DNA from: Candidatus Fibrimonadales bacterium
Lineage (GTDB): Bacteria; Fibrobacterota; Fibrobacteria; Fibrobacterales; Fibrobacteraceae
Length of the DNA stretch: 37,464 bases
Assembly (NCBI GenBank): GCA_009787645.1
Contig: WQSZ01000004.1
Location: forward strand, 1 to 37,464
Direction of reading: 5' to 3'
Of this stretch, positions 18,896-27,620 are shown one piece after another. Position 1 is the stretch's first letter. Each line of letters starts with the position of its first letter. Position numbers and translations under genes: made by a program. Under the pieces are notes generated by a model. It ran no database searches. It had not been told where the DNA came from and worked only from the letters and a program-made list of their open reading frames with translations.

Positions 18896-20326
18896 ATGAC
18901 AGAAACATTTCCAAGACCCTTTAACTCTGATTACGAACTCATAGGCTTGCTGGGAAAAGGCGGCATGGGGAGTAACGTATACAAGGCCAGGCAAATAAGG
19001 CTGGACAGGCCTGTTGCATTAAAAGTGCTGGACTCAATAGGCGATGAAGAAGCCGAAAAACGCTTTATAAGCGAAGCTAAAGCCATGAAAGGCTTTAACC
19101 ATCAAAACTTGGCATCTATTATAGATTACGGCACCAACGAAGACAAAATGTTCATAGCGATGACCTATATAGACGGTGAATCGCTTGCAGATGTGATAAA
19201 AAGAGAAAAAATTCTGGACACAAAAAAGGCTATGTATATAGCTTGGCAAATAGCCCGCGGTTTGGAGCACGCACACAAGCTAGGCGTTGTGCACAGAGAT
19301 ATAAAACCGTCTAACATAATGATGATGAACGACAAGACAAATGAAATTTGCATTATAGATTTCGGAATTTCAATAGCCGCAGGTTCCCAAAGAGTAACCC
19401 AGGCCGGCATGACAATGGGTACGCCGGAATACATGTCTCCCGAGCAGTGCCAGAACAGAAATGTGACCAAGCAAAGCGATATTTACAGCTTGGGAATAGT
19501 TCTTTACGAAATGCTCTCGGGCGATCCGCCATTTATGCCCAACGGCACAGGCGCAGCGGCATCAATGGCTGTTTTGAACCAGCACATGCATGATAAGCCG
19601 CCATCGCTGAGAAAAAAGAATTCCGAAGTTTCATTGGATTTGGAGAAAATAATAGATAGATGCCTTGAGAAAAAAACAATTGATCGCTATGAGAATCTCA
19701 CTGAATTTATAAAAGAGATAAAAGAAGTTATGAACAACACCGTTAAGGTTGATGTTCCCAAAAACCTTGTGGGCAGGCTTTCGAATTCAGAGCGCATAAT
19801 GTTTGTGCTTTTGTTTCTCTTAATTATTTTGGCGTTTTTTGTATCTCTTATTTTATACAAAAGCATTCCAAAAATCCCGCAGTCTATCAACTCTTTAACA
19901 CCAACGAAATCATGGTCCATAATAAACGAGGTCCGAGCCGGAGAATCAACGGATTCATTGCTTTTCGATAAGGATTACAACACATCTTGGAACATCACCA
20001 GAAAATCCGCACTAACCGGCAATGAAGGAAAACTGATAACCATAAGATTTAAAAAACCAGTTTTCATAAGCCATTTGGGGTTTGCGCCCGGCGATCAGAA
20101 GTCCAGCAAACCAAAAGATGTGTGGGTTCGCTGGGTATATAAGAATTCAAAGTCCGAGCACAGCGACTATCAAAAATTTGCATTGATAGATGCGATTACC
20201 CCCCAATATGTTCCGTGGGTTCCCATGGAAGTAGATGAGCTAACCTTCATAGTAAAAAGCGTTCATAACGCCACAGAAGATATTTTCTCAATGTCTGAAA
20301 TAATGCTTTTTGGGGTGGAGCGTTAA
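18896..20326 (+). CDS. Membrane-anchored eukaryotic-like Ser/Thr protein kinase with C-terminal discoidin-like domain
   Basis: GKGGMGSNVYKA, VALKVL, HRDIKPSN, IIDFGIS, GTPEYMSPEQ; TM at RIMFVLLFLLIILAFFVSLILY; C-terminal LFDKDYNTSWNI...ITIRFKKPVFISHLGFAPGD...FIVKSVHNATEDIFSMSEIMLFG. Confidence 0.93.
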   Translation: MTETFPRPFNSDYELIGLLGKGGMGSNVYKARQIRLDRPVALKVLDSIGDEEAEKRFISEAKAMKGFNHQNLASIIDYGTNEDKMFIAMTYIDGESLADVIKREKILDTKKAMYIAWQIARGLEHAHKLGVVHRDIKPSNIMMMNDKTNEICIIDFGISIAAGSQRVTQAGMTMGTPEYMSPEQCQNRNVTKQSDIYSLGIVLYEMLSGDPPFMPNGTGAAASMAVLNQHMHDKPPSLRKKNSEVSLDLEKIIDRCLEKKTIDRYENLTEFIKEIKEVMNNTVKVDVPKNLVGRLSNSERIMFVLLFLLIILAFFVSLILYKSIPKIPQSINSLTPTKSWSIINEVRAGESTDSLLFDKDYNTSWNITRKSALTGNEGKLITIRFKKPVFISHLGFAPGDQKSSKPKDVWVRWVYKNSKSEHSDYQKFALIDAITPQYVPWVPMEVDELTFIVKSVHNATEDIFSMSEIMLFGVER

Positions 20327-22650
20327 AATCCAATTTTCCGGCTGCCATGCGGGTCTTTTGCGGAAATCATTTTCACAAGTTCCTGCATAACTCTCTGCGC
20401 AGTCAGTTCCTCTTTGGGCAACCATTGCAGCCTTTTATATACCGCATAAAAATCACCGGGAGCAACCCCGTCCATTCCGGTTAAAGTGTCCCAATTTTCA
20501 TCGGCAAAATCCGGGAAAAAATTCTCAGCCATTTTTAAAATGCCGTCTTGCTTTAAGAACCCGAACTGCAAATGGAAATGAAATCTGCGATTGCTCGCTA
20601 CATCTAGGTGACCCTGAAAATTCGTGGAGCACACAACCATGCATTTTGCGCTTTCCAGTTGCACCAAGAACTCGTTTGTTTGCGTGACTTCCCAGCTTCT
20701 CACAGCACCTTTGCGATCTGCGATTAAACTGTCTGCCTCGTCTATGAACAAGAGCTCGCCGGCCTCATTCGCCAGCTTAAACGCCGCTGCCAATTTTTTC
20801 TCGGTCTCTCCAACCCACATTGAGGAAATTTGCCCATAGCTTATCTCACGAAAAGAAAGCCCGCACTCTCTGGCCAAAAATCTTGCAAATTCCGTTTTGC
20901 CGGTTCCCGGAGGGCCGTAAAGAAGCATGGTCATATTGCCTTCGATTTGCTTGTTTTTCAAATGCTCGGAATAGCACCTCGCAGAATGCAGAACCTCTTC
21001 CAAATTCGGAATGTTCAGCACGGAAACATCGTATTTCGGAGCACGGCTCACAGTATGCTTGTTTGTTTTCAATTCCAAAAGCTCAACGTGGTTTTCCAGA
21101 ATTTCTTCGCTTATCTCCTTGTGCATACCGCTTTCCATAAGAGCTACTTCATTCTGCACGGCAAGTTCTATGCCACCTGTGGAAATCTCGTATTTCTGCG
21201 CAAGCTTTGCACGCCTGTCAGCAGAAAATATATTCTCAGCCTTGTGCTTTTCAACAACGCTATCCCAAAGTTTTTTGCGAATGTTCTGATTGCTGAGATC
21301 AAACTTTACGCTGTATTGAAATCTGCGCATGGTTGAACGCTCAATATCGTGGATATTGTTTGTTATCCATATCACAGGCAATCTGAAATTTTCCAAAAAC
21401 CTGTTCAAAATTCCCTTTTCAAAACCGTTCAGCACCAAGTCCGCTTCGTCTGCTACCAGCATGACATTTTTTTCTCTAAGGCAAATCTCAGAAATTTTTA
21501 GCGCTCTTATCCTGTAAGAAATTGCTCCTTCTCTGTGTGTTTGTTTACTGAAAATTCCTTGATTGTTTCTGAACTCAGCACCAACTTCATAAAGAGTTCT
21601 GCCGGTTTCTGCCGCTATGGAACGAGCGAGTTCACTTTTTCCTGTGCCTTCCATGCCGTAGAACAAAAAGTTCAGAGAGCGATTGCCGTTATAGCTTTTT
21701 ATCAAATCGCAAATAAGCTCGGATTCTTTTTCACAATCAAAACGTTCTATGGGCAATGCTTTTTTTGTATCTATCCTTGCATAGTTCTCCAAAAAATTTC
21801 CTGTGCCTATTCCGCTCAAAAAATTCTTCACATCCGGTGGCAAATCTCCGTCTTCGTCAAGAATGCCAAGTTCTATTAGACCTCTTGGCTTTGAAAGGGA
21901 ATTCATTATTGAGTCTCTGGAATGCCCTGTTAAAACCGAGATAACACGATCAAGAAAATTACTTGAACTGTGCCTGCCCTTAAAGGTTTCCATCACACAA
22001 TCGCTGAGGTCATCCATCAACGAATCTTTGGAAGTTGCAAAGATCAATGTCAAAACATCCTGAGAAACCTTGTCCAAGTTCAGAGTTTCATTTAAAATGC
22101 GGAGCCTCTGCTCAAAGGTATCGCTGAAATACATCAACTTGGCTTTGGTTTGCATTTCAAGCGCAAAGTCGAGCATTTTCAAAAACAGAGAGTTCACATC
22201 AAATGGATTCTTAACTTCCGTAATCCAAAATTTGGAACAGAGCAAGTCGTTTAGTATAACCCATGATGTGAGAAAATCCACGGCATAAAGCGTTTTACCG
22301 AGTTTTGTTTCAAAGGTGGTTCTGCTCTTTGATTGCTCGGTACTGTTTTTCAAATGTTCTCTTATAATCTCAATGGCATAATTTAAGCCTTCTACGCCGA
22401 GAAAATCTATAATTTCAATATAGTGTTCGTCTCTTAGGCTGAAATCGTAATGTGTTCTGTGCATGCATATCAAGTATTCAAAATACTTTGCGCATTTATT
22501 TTCACGCAAAGCCTTTGTTGGGCTTGAGTAACGGCTATAGCTGCGTTCATCGCTGTCTTCCAAAAATCTTGCGAAATTTGTCTTTCGTATTTTAGGCTTT
22601 GGAAGGCCTTTTGCATTTTTAATTCTTCTAAGATCCATAATATTCCTCAT
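20323..22650 (-). CDS. Double AAA+ domain ATPase
   Basis: Two Walker A (GMEGTGKS, GPPGTGKT), two Walker B (VMLVADEADLVL, LLFIDEADSLI), and a long unique N-terminal region. Confidence 0.9.
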   Translation of the reverse strand: MRNIMDLRRIKNAKGLPKPKIRKTNFARFLEDSDERSYSRYSSPTKALRENKCAKYFEYLICMHRTHYDFSLRDEHYIEIIDFLGVEGLNYAIEIIREHLKNSTEQSKSRTTFETKLGKTLYAVDFLTSWVILNDLLCSKFWITEVKNPFDVNSLFLKMLDFALEMQTKAKLMYFSDTFEQRLRILNETLNLDKVSQDVLTLIFATSKDSLMDDLSDCVMETFKGRHSSSNFLDRVISVLTGHSRDSIMNSLSKPRGLIELGILDEDGDLPPDVKNFLSGIGTGNFLENYARIDTKKALPIERFDCEKESELICDLIKSYNGNRSLNFLFYGMEGTGKSELARSIAAETGRTLYEVGAEFRNNQGIFSKQTHREGAISYRIRALKISEICLREKNVMLVADEADLVLNGFEKGILNRFLENFRLPVIWITNNIHDIERSTMRRFQYSVKFDLSNQNIRKKLWDSVVEKHKAENIFSADRRAKLAQKYEISTGGIELAVQNEVALMESGMHKEISEEILENHVELLELKTNKHTVSRAPKYDVSVLNIPNLEEVLHSARCYSEHLKNKQIEGNMTMLLYGPPGTGKTEFARFLARECGLSFREISYGQISSMWVGETEKKLAAAFKLANEAGELLFIDEADSLIADRKGAVRSWEVTQTNEFLVQLESAKCMVVCSTNFQGHLDVASNRRFHFHLQFGFLKQDGILKMAENFFPDFADENWDTLTGMDGVAPGDFYAVYKRLQWLPKEELTAQRVMQELVKMISAKDPHGSRKIGF

Positions 22651-22651
22651 T

Positions 22652-23467
22652 TTATAATAAATTTAATGAACTTTCAACTGTCTGCTGAATTAAAGTAGCT
22701 ATCGTCATTGGGCCCACGCCGCCCGGCACAGGAGTGTATGCCGAACACACCGCTTCTAGGCCTTCTTTTTGTATATCGCCTACTGCGCCGTTTGGGGTGT
22801 TGTGATAACCGGCATCTATTGCTACTACGCCGTTTTTTAGCCACTGGGTTTTTATGAATTCCGGTATGCCTACTGCGCCGACTATTATATCTGCTTGCGC
22901 TATTATTTGCGGCAAATTTTGCGTTTTACTGTGGCAAATTGTAACCGTACAGTTTTTGTTCAGCAGCATTGCGGCCATAGGTTTGCCCAGAATTGCGCTC
23001 CTGCCTACTACTACTGCGTGTTTGCCTTCCAAGGGAATTTTATAATGTTCAAGCAAAGTGATTATGCCTTTTGGCGTTGCAGAGCCGTACGCTTGCTCAC
23101 CCATGCTCATAAGCCCAAAACCTAAGGAAGTTACGCCGTCAACATCTTTTTCTATTGCTATCGCATCAAAACATTTGCGTTCGTCTATTTGCTTTGGAAC
23201 CGGATGCTGCAATAAAATTCCCTTCACTTTGGGATTTTCGTTTAGCTCTTTTATTTTTGCGAGTAATTGCTCTGTGGTTGTTGAGGCCGGCAGCAAAACG
23301 GGGAGGCTTTCAAGACCTACCCTTTTGCATGCGTTGCCTTTCATCTTTACATAAGTTGCGCTGGACGGATCGTCGCCTACCAGGATTGTCGCAAGGGCCG
23401 CATTTTGAGCCTTACCCTTGAGCTCCTGCTCAATTTGAGCGGCTAAACTTTTACCGTCTAAAATCAT
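22652..23467 (-). CDS. folD: Methylenetetrahydrofolate dehydrogenase/cyclohydrolase
   Basis: [59 protein letters not shown]. Confidence 0.96.
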   Translation of the reverse strand: MILDGKSLAAQIEQELKGKAQNAALATILVGDDPSSATYVKMKGNACKRVGLESLPVLLPASTTTEQLLAKIKELNENPKVKGILLQHPVPKQIDERKCFDAIAIEKDVDGVTSLGFGLMSMGEQAYGSATPKGIITLLEHYKIPLEGKHAVVVGRSAILGKPMAAMLLNKNCTVTICHSKTQNLPQIIAQADIIVGAVGIPEFIKTQWLKNGVVAIDAGYHNTPNGAVGDIQKEGLEAVCSAYTPVPGGVGPMTIATLIQQTVESSLNLL

Positions 23468-24336
23468 TTGCCTTTTTCAAAGCGAATGAATTGTGCAACT
23501 ACCAGCTTTGATACGCCCAGCTTCTTTTGCTCTTCGGCAAGTACATCACGGACGATTTTTTTGCTGTCTATGTAAAATTCCTGGTCTAAGAGGCAGAACT
23601 GCTTTAAAGCCTTTTTGACACGACCTTCAACAGCACGGTCAATAAATTCTGGCTTTGTTTTGCCTTCATTTGCTATCTGGTCTTTTGCAATCTCCTTCTC
23701 TTTTTCAATGAGTTCCGGCGCAAGGCCGCTCTCGTCAAGAGCCATGGGGTTAGAGGCGGTTACATGCAATGCGATTATTTTCGCCGCTGCCTGAACTGCT
23801 TCTTTGCCGCCGTTTGGAGTGCCTTCGTAAGCAAGCTTAACAACCGTGCCTATTTTGCCGCCCATGTGTGAATAAGAGGCAACAGCTTCGTTTGCTCCGA
23901 TTGCGGTTGAGGCGAATCTGCGAATTTCAATTTTCTCGCCGATTTTTGCCAAGACTTCTTCTATGCGACCTGCAACAGTTAAGGAACCAACAGAAAGTTT
24001 AAGAACTTCTTCCAAGGATGCGGCGTTGTTTGCCTTTATAGCTTCTGTGATGTCTGAGCCCAGTTTGCCAAAATCATCGCTTTTTGAAACGAAGTCCGTT
24101 TCGCTGGTAAGTTCAAAAGCAAAAGATTTGCTATCTGTTGAGCCAACAAATACTGCGCCTTCTTTTGCCTCTTTGTCTGCGCGTTTTGCGGCAACAGCGG
24201 CACCTTGTTTGCGAAGGTATTCCACAGCTTTATCAACGTCGCCTTCACAGGTGACCAGAGCTTCTTTGCATTTCATCATGCCTACGCCGGTTTTTTCACG
24301 CAAGCTATTTACCATTTGTGCTGTTATTGCGGCCAT
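23464..24336 (-). CDS. tsf: Elongation factor Ts
   Basis: [47 protein letters not shown]. Confidence 0.96.
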   Translation of the reverse strand: MAAITAQMVNSLREKTGVGMMKCKEALVTCEGDVDKAVEYLRKQGAAVAAKRADKEAKEGAVFVGSTDSKSFAFELTSETDFVSKSDDFGKLGSDITEAIKANNAASLEEVLKLSVGSLTVAGRIEEVLAKIGEKIEIRRFASTAIGANEAVASYSHMGGKIGTVVKLAYEGTPNGGKEAVQAAAKIIALHVTASNPMALDESGLAPELIEKEKEIAKDQIANEGKTKPEFIDRAVEGRVKKALKQFCLLDQEFYIDSKKIVRDVLAEEQKKLGVSKLVVAQFIRFEKGK

Positions 24337-25097
24337 TATGCTTTCTCCTCAGCCGGTTTGTCGGCATTTTTTTCTTTGTTCTGCGCAGAAGACGGGTTTT
24401 GACGGGCAGTCACGTTTGCGGCAAGGTAATCCACAATCAGGGAAACGGAGCGCAGAGCGTCGTCGTTTGCGGGGATTGGGAATTGAACGAGCTCGGGGTT
24501 TACGTTTGTGTCGCAAATTCCGATGATTGGAATGCGCAAGCGACGTGCCTCAGCTACTGCGATGTGTTCGTGGTTCAAGTCAGTGATCACAATAACGCCG
24601 GGGAGCTGGCTCATCTCTCTGATTCCGCCAAATACATTCAGCAATTTTGTGCGTTCACGGTTTTTGTCCAGAACTTCTTTTTTGCTCATCTGCTTGAAAA
24701 CGCCCTGGTTTTCCATATCGTCTATTTTGTCAATCTGCTTGATTGATTTGCGCACGGTTTGGAAATTGGTGAGCATTCCGCCGAGCCAGCGGTTGGTCAC
24801 ATAAAAATGTCCGCATTTTGCGGCAGCATCTTCCACAGCTTTGCGGGCAGTGGCTTTTGTGCCTACGAAAAGAACAGTGCGGTTATTGCCGGAAATTCTG
24901 GCGATAGCCTGACCTGCAGCCTCTAGGAGAGACTTGGTCTTTTCAAGATTCAGCACATGAATGCTGTTCTTTTCGGTTAAGATGTAGGGTTTCATTTTGG
25001 GATTCCAGCGACGAGTCTGGTGTCCGAAGTGCGAGCCTGCAGCTAGCAGGTCTTCTATAGAGGGCAAATCTGCCCTATGGTTTACTGATTCAGACAT
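24336..25097 (-). CDS. rpsB: 30S ribosomal protein S2
   Basis: DLLAAGSHFGHQTRRWNPKMKPYI, TNRWLGGMLTNFQTVRKSI, PGVIVITDLNHEHIAVAEARRLRIPIIGICDTN. Confidence 0.97.
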   Translation of the reverse strand: MSESVNHRADLPSIEDLLAAGSHFGHQTRRWNPKMKPYILTEKNSIHVLNLEKTKSLLEAAGQAIARISGNNRTVLFVGTKATARKAVEDAAAKCGHFYVTNRWLGGMLTNFQTVRKSIKQIDKIDDMENQGVFKQMSKKEVLDKNRERTKLLNVFGGIREMSQLPGVIVITDLNHEHIAVAEARRLRIPIIGICDTNVNPELVQFPIPANDDALRSVSLIVDYLAANVTARQNPSSAQNKEKNADKPAEEKA

Positions 25098-25109
25098 ATT
25101 GTCTATCTC

Positions 25110-25157
25110 CTATTTGGTTGTTCTACCCGACTGTTTATACATCCGAACCATTTTCAT
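25110..25157 (-). CDS. Possible 15-aa upstream ORF in the rpsB leader (MKMVRMYKQSGRTTK)
   Basis: ATG at 25157; TAG stop overlaps the AGGAG that precedes the rpsB ATG. Confidence 0.25.
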   Translation of the reverse strand: MKMVRMYKQSGRTTK

Positions 25158-25206
25158 GGCCACCTGGGATGCTGAAACGCAATCGGTGATTGTTTATGGG
25201 GAATAA

Positions 25207-25212
25207 AATATA
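25207..25212 (-). promoter_or_regulatory. TATATT promoter-like box for rpsB, implying a leader of about 100 nt
   Basis: Minus-strand AAATTTTCTATATTTTATTCC. Confidence 0.55.
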
Positions 25213-25259
25213 GAAAATTTCTGAGGGATTGTCAAGGATTCTCCCTATAGCCGTTTTCC

Positions 25260-26216
25260 TTAGGGGATCAGACTCTTGGTAAAAAGCGGTATAATATTAA
25301 AAATATCCGTATGTTCCATCACCAATTGGTCGTTGTATGAAAAAAATACCGTTCCGTCTATTCGCGAAACAATCTGGTCAATCACATGACCTTCCAACGG
25401 ATGGATTATTTCACAAAGCAAATTGCCTTCTTTCACCTCATCGCCAACCGAAACATATTTTTTAAGAATGCCGGCCCGATTTGTGCTTATGCGGCATATT
25501 TTTTCTTCGTTTAATATGCAGGTATGCGAACCCGGATGGATGTCGCATTCAAGAATCTCTTTGGCTATGAGAAAACGAAGCGTAGCATTCACAGCGGTTT
25601 GGGTAGATTGCCTCCCTATGTGCTTGGTGTATGCCGCAAACAGAGAAAATGCTTGGCAATGCCACAACTGCCAGTTGTAGTTGAGTGTTACTGTGTCGTA
25701 AGGCATTGGTATTCTTATAAGACCGTAAGGTAAGCCGAAGTCTGAGAGCGATGCGTAGGATTCCTGTTTTCCGTTGGAGGTGTCCATCACTTTGACATGG
25801 GGGAAAAATTCTCCTTTTTGATAAAAACTCGCCATCTGTATGCCGAATGTGTAGTCTTTTATGGACTTGAACAAGCCATCTGCTATGCGCTGGGTTGTTT
25901 CGCCCAAATCGTAGCCGGGGAACATGCGGTTGATGTCGGTGTTGTCCATAGTCCAAAAACGCTTGCCTATGTTCATGGAATAATAATTTGCGCATGGAAT
26001 AACCATTATGCTTTTGTTTTCGGCAATGCTTCCATTTTCTTCTAGGTGCTTTAAGGTGTCCACCAATTGAGCGCAAATTGCCATTTGCTGAATTTCGTTG
26101 CCACGGAGCGCACCGACTATGCAGCACGATGGTTCGCCGGATCCGAATTTATAGCCTATAATATCCATGCTTTGGCGATATGGTGATTTAATTGAGTATA
26201 TGATATTTTTAACCAT
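25260..26216 (-). CDS. AspA/AstE-like (M14-related) family protein, likely catalytically inactive paralog
   Basis: CCIVGALRGNEIQQMAICAQL, TDINRMFPG, C-terminal lipoyl-like barrel AGILKKYVSVGDEVKEGNLLCEI; aligns with the adjacent gene. Start at MVKNII overlaps the upstream stop. Confidence 0.85.
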   Translation of the reverse strand: MVKNIIYSIKSPYRQSMDIIGYKFGSGEPSCCIVGALRGNEIQQMAICAQLVDTLKHLEENGSIAENKSIMVIPCANYYSMNIGKRFWTMDNTDINRMFPGYDLGETTQRIADGLFKSIKDYTFGIQMASFYQKGEFFPHVKVMDTSNGKQESYASLSDFGLPYGLIRIPMPYDTVTLNYNWQLWHCQAFSLFAAYTKHIGRQSTQTAVNATLRFLIAKEILECDIHPGSHTCILNEEKICRISTNRAGILKKYVSVGDEVKEGNLLCEIIHPLEGHVIDQIVSRIDGTVFFSYNDQLVMEHTDIFNIIPLFTKSLIP

Positions 26217-27144
26217 TTTCGTCTCCAAGAATTCTCGCAAGCAATGAGCCGCCGAACACCACAGGATATTCTCTAAGCGTAAACAGAAGTCCATCACAGG
26301 GGGATATCACCTGCTCCACCATGTTACCTGTTATAGGATTCAGTACTTTGCCTATTAGCTCACCTGTATTTACATAGCTACCGTGAGCAACGCTGGGAAT
26401 AAATATTCCGGCAGCATCCGAGTTCAAAAAATCAACTCCACGATCTTTTGAAACCATGGGTTTTCTAATTTCCCGAACAATTCCGTTCCACATACCGAGT
26501 TCATGCAAGAGGTTGAGTATGCCGTCAACAAGCTGAACGCAGTAGCTTTCCGTGATGCGCATTCCAACGCCCATTTCAACCACAAGCGTTTTTACGCCAC
26601 GCATATTGAGCGTGTGCGCAAGCGTTGACTCAAGTACAGTTGCCGCAGAATGTATCCACACAAGATCCACATTGAGCATTAGTGCGTAGTGGAAAAGTTC
26701 GTCTTCGGTTTGCTCGCTAACACGAACTTGTGGTATTTCACGGAGAAATATATTGCTGGAATGAATGTCTATGCAAATATCTGCGCCTTCTATGTCTCGC
26801 ACTATATCGTGCGCAACGGACTCTGCAAGCGAGCCTGTTGTAGAGCCTGGGAAAATACGGTTCATGTCCAGATCGAACATGGGGAAGCCTCTTGTAATGG
26901 AATCTATTCCGAGCGGGTTTATGGCCGGGTAAATATCCACTATGCCGGAGAGGTTATGTTTTTCATCACTTAAAATCTTTGCGAGCTGTGCGCATACATA
27001 TTGGCCTTCAAGCTCGTCGCCATGCGTGCCCGTGACTATGCACACCCGTTTGCAACCGGGCTCTGCATTGTTTTCTATGCGGTTCTTTTGTATAACGAGG
27101 TCTTCCGTGACGGGAAGAGCTGCCACAGATACGGATTTTATCAT
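26209..27144 (-). CDS. Succinylglutamate desuccinylase/aspartoacylase-like zinc hydrolase
   Basis: VCIVTGTHGDELEGQYVCAQL, DLDMNRIFPG, DICIDIHSSNIF, LVVEMGVG, C-terminal barrel AHGSYVNTGELIGKVLNPITG. Confidence 0.9.
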   Translation of the reverse strand: MIKSVSVAALPVTEDLVIQKNRIENNAEPGCKRVCIVTGTHGDELEGQYVCAQLAKILSDEKHNLSGIVDIYPAINPLGIDSITRGFPMFDLDMNRIFPGSTTGSLAESVAHDIVRDIEGADICIDIHSSNIFLREIPQVRVSEQTEDELFHYALMLNVDLVWIHSAATVLESTLAHTLNMRGVKTLVVEMGVGMRITESYCVQLVDGILNLLHELGMWNGIVREIRKPMVSKDRGVDFLNSDAAGIFIPSVAHGSYVNTGELIGKVLNPITGNMVEQVISPCDGLLFTLREYPVVFGGSLLARILGDENG

Positions 27145-27233
27145 TGCAAAATCTCCATCTTCAACCTGCAGTCGAACATTTGTTGCTTTACGCCATCTAC
27201 AACAGCCAAATAATCTTTATTACTAATTAACAT
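27141..27233 (-). CDS. Possible 30-aa ORF translationally coupled to the zinc hydrolase (MLISNKDYLAVVDGVKQQMFDCRLKMEILQ)
   Basis: ATG 9 nt downstream of a TATATT box (27243-27248); ATGA overlap with the 27144 start. Confidence 0.4.
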   Translation of the reverse strand: MLISNKDYLAVVDGVKQQMFDCRLKMEILQ

Positions 27234-27277
27234 TACAGTTTAAATATAGTAATTTAATAATAAGGCTAACTAAAAGA

Positions 27278-27334
27278 GGTAGTGCTGAATCACTGAGGCC
27301 CCAACCCTCAGTTCCCCTCCGACTCAGCACTACC
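27278..27334. other. Nested double hairpin (possible structured RNA or bidirectional terminator)
   Basis: Outer stem GGTAGTGCTGA/TCAGCACTACC (11 bp perfect); inner stem ACTGAGG/CCTCAGT with loop CCCCAAC. Confidence 0.6.
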
Positions 27335-27399
27335 AGATTTTAATAACCAGCAGCGGCTTGCAGCCTGCAAATGAGGGATTTTGAGGAAGTAAAGGAACG

Positions 27400-27555
27400 C
27401 TAGAAAAACAAATAGACACGTACATAAGAAACTGGGTGGACCTTCCACAACTCTAATGGTTGCGATCTCCACAATTCTGACAGTTGCGTTTTGCACAACT
27501 TTGATAGTTGCGCTTTACACGACTCTAATGACTGGAATACTGCTCCCCTAAACAT
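27400..27555 (-). CDS. Possible 51-aa protein built on an 8-aa repeat
   Basis: MFRGAVFQSLESCKAQLSKLCKTQLSELWRSQPLELWKVHPVSYVRVYLFF; TTTACTATATTT box 7 nt upstream of the ATG. Confidence 0.35.
   Translation of the reverse strand: MFRGAVFQSLESCKAQLSKLCKTQLSELWRSQPLELWKVHPVSYVRVYLFF
27442..27537. repeat. Four degenerate 24-nt tandem repeats
   Basis: cttccacaactctaatggttgcga / tctccacaattctgacagttgcgt / tttgcacaactttgatagttgcgc / tttacacgactctaatgactggaa. Confidence 0.8.
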
Positions 27556-27620
27556 GCATATAAATATAGTAAATTTTTTTGAAAAAATCAAGGTTTTTTA
27601 ACTTTTTTTTATATTTTTTT

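Noticed and set aside
18896-22650. Kinase plus AAA+ ATPase as an anti-phage defence cassette
   Set aside because: Genes are convergent rather than co-transcribed, the ATPase follows translation genes, and there is no nuclease or other effector or mobile-element context.
24318-24746. 142-aa plus-strand ORF
   Set aside because: Antisense to rpsB.
25549-26127. 192-aa minus-strand ORF
   Set aside because: Alternate frame of the AspA/AstE-like paralog, without motifs.
27308-27496. 62-aa minus-strand ORF MQNATVRIVEIATIRVVEG...
   Set aside because: A second frame of the 24-nt repeat; no promoter-like box at its ATG, unlike the 27555 frame.
27442-27537. CRISPR array candidate
   Set aside because: The 24-nt repeats are directly adjacent and degenerate with no spacers, and no cas genes are nearby; it is a minisatellite.
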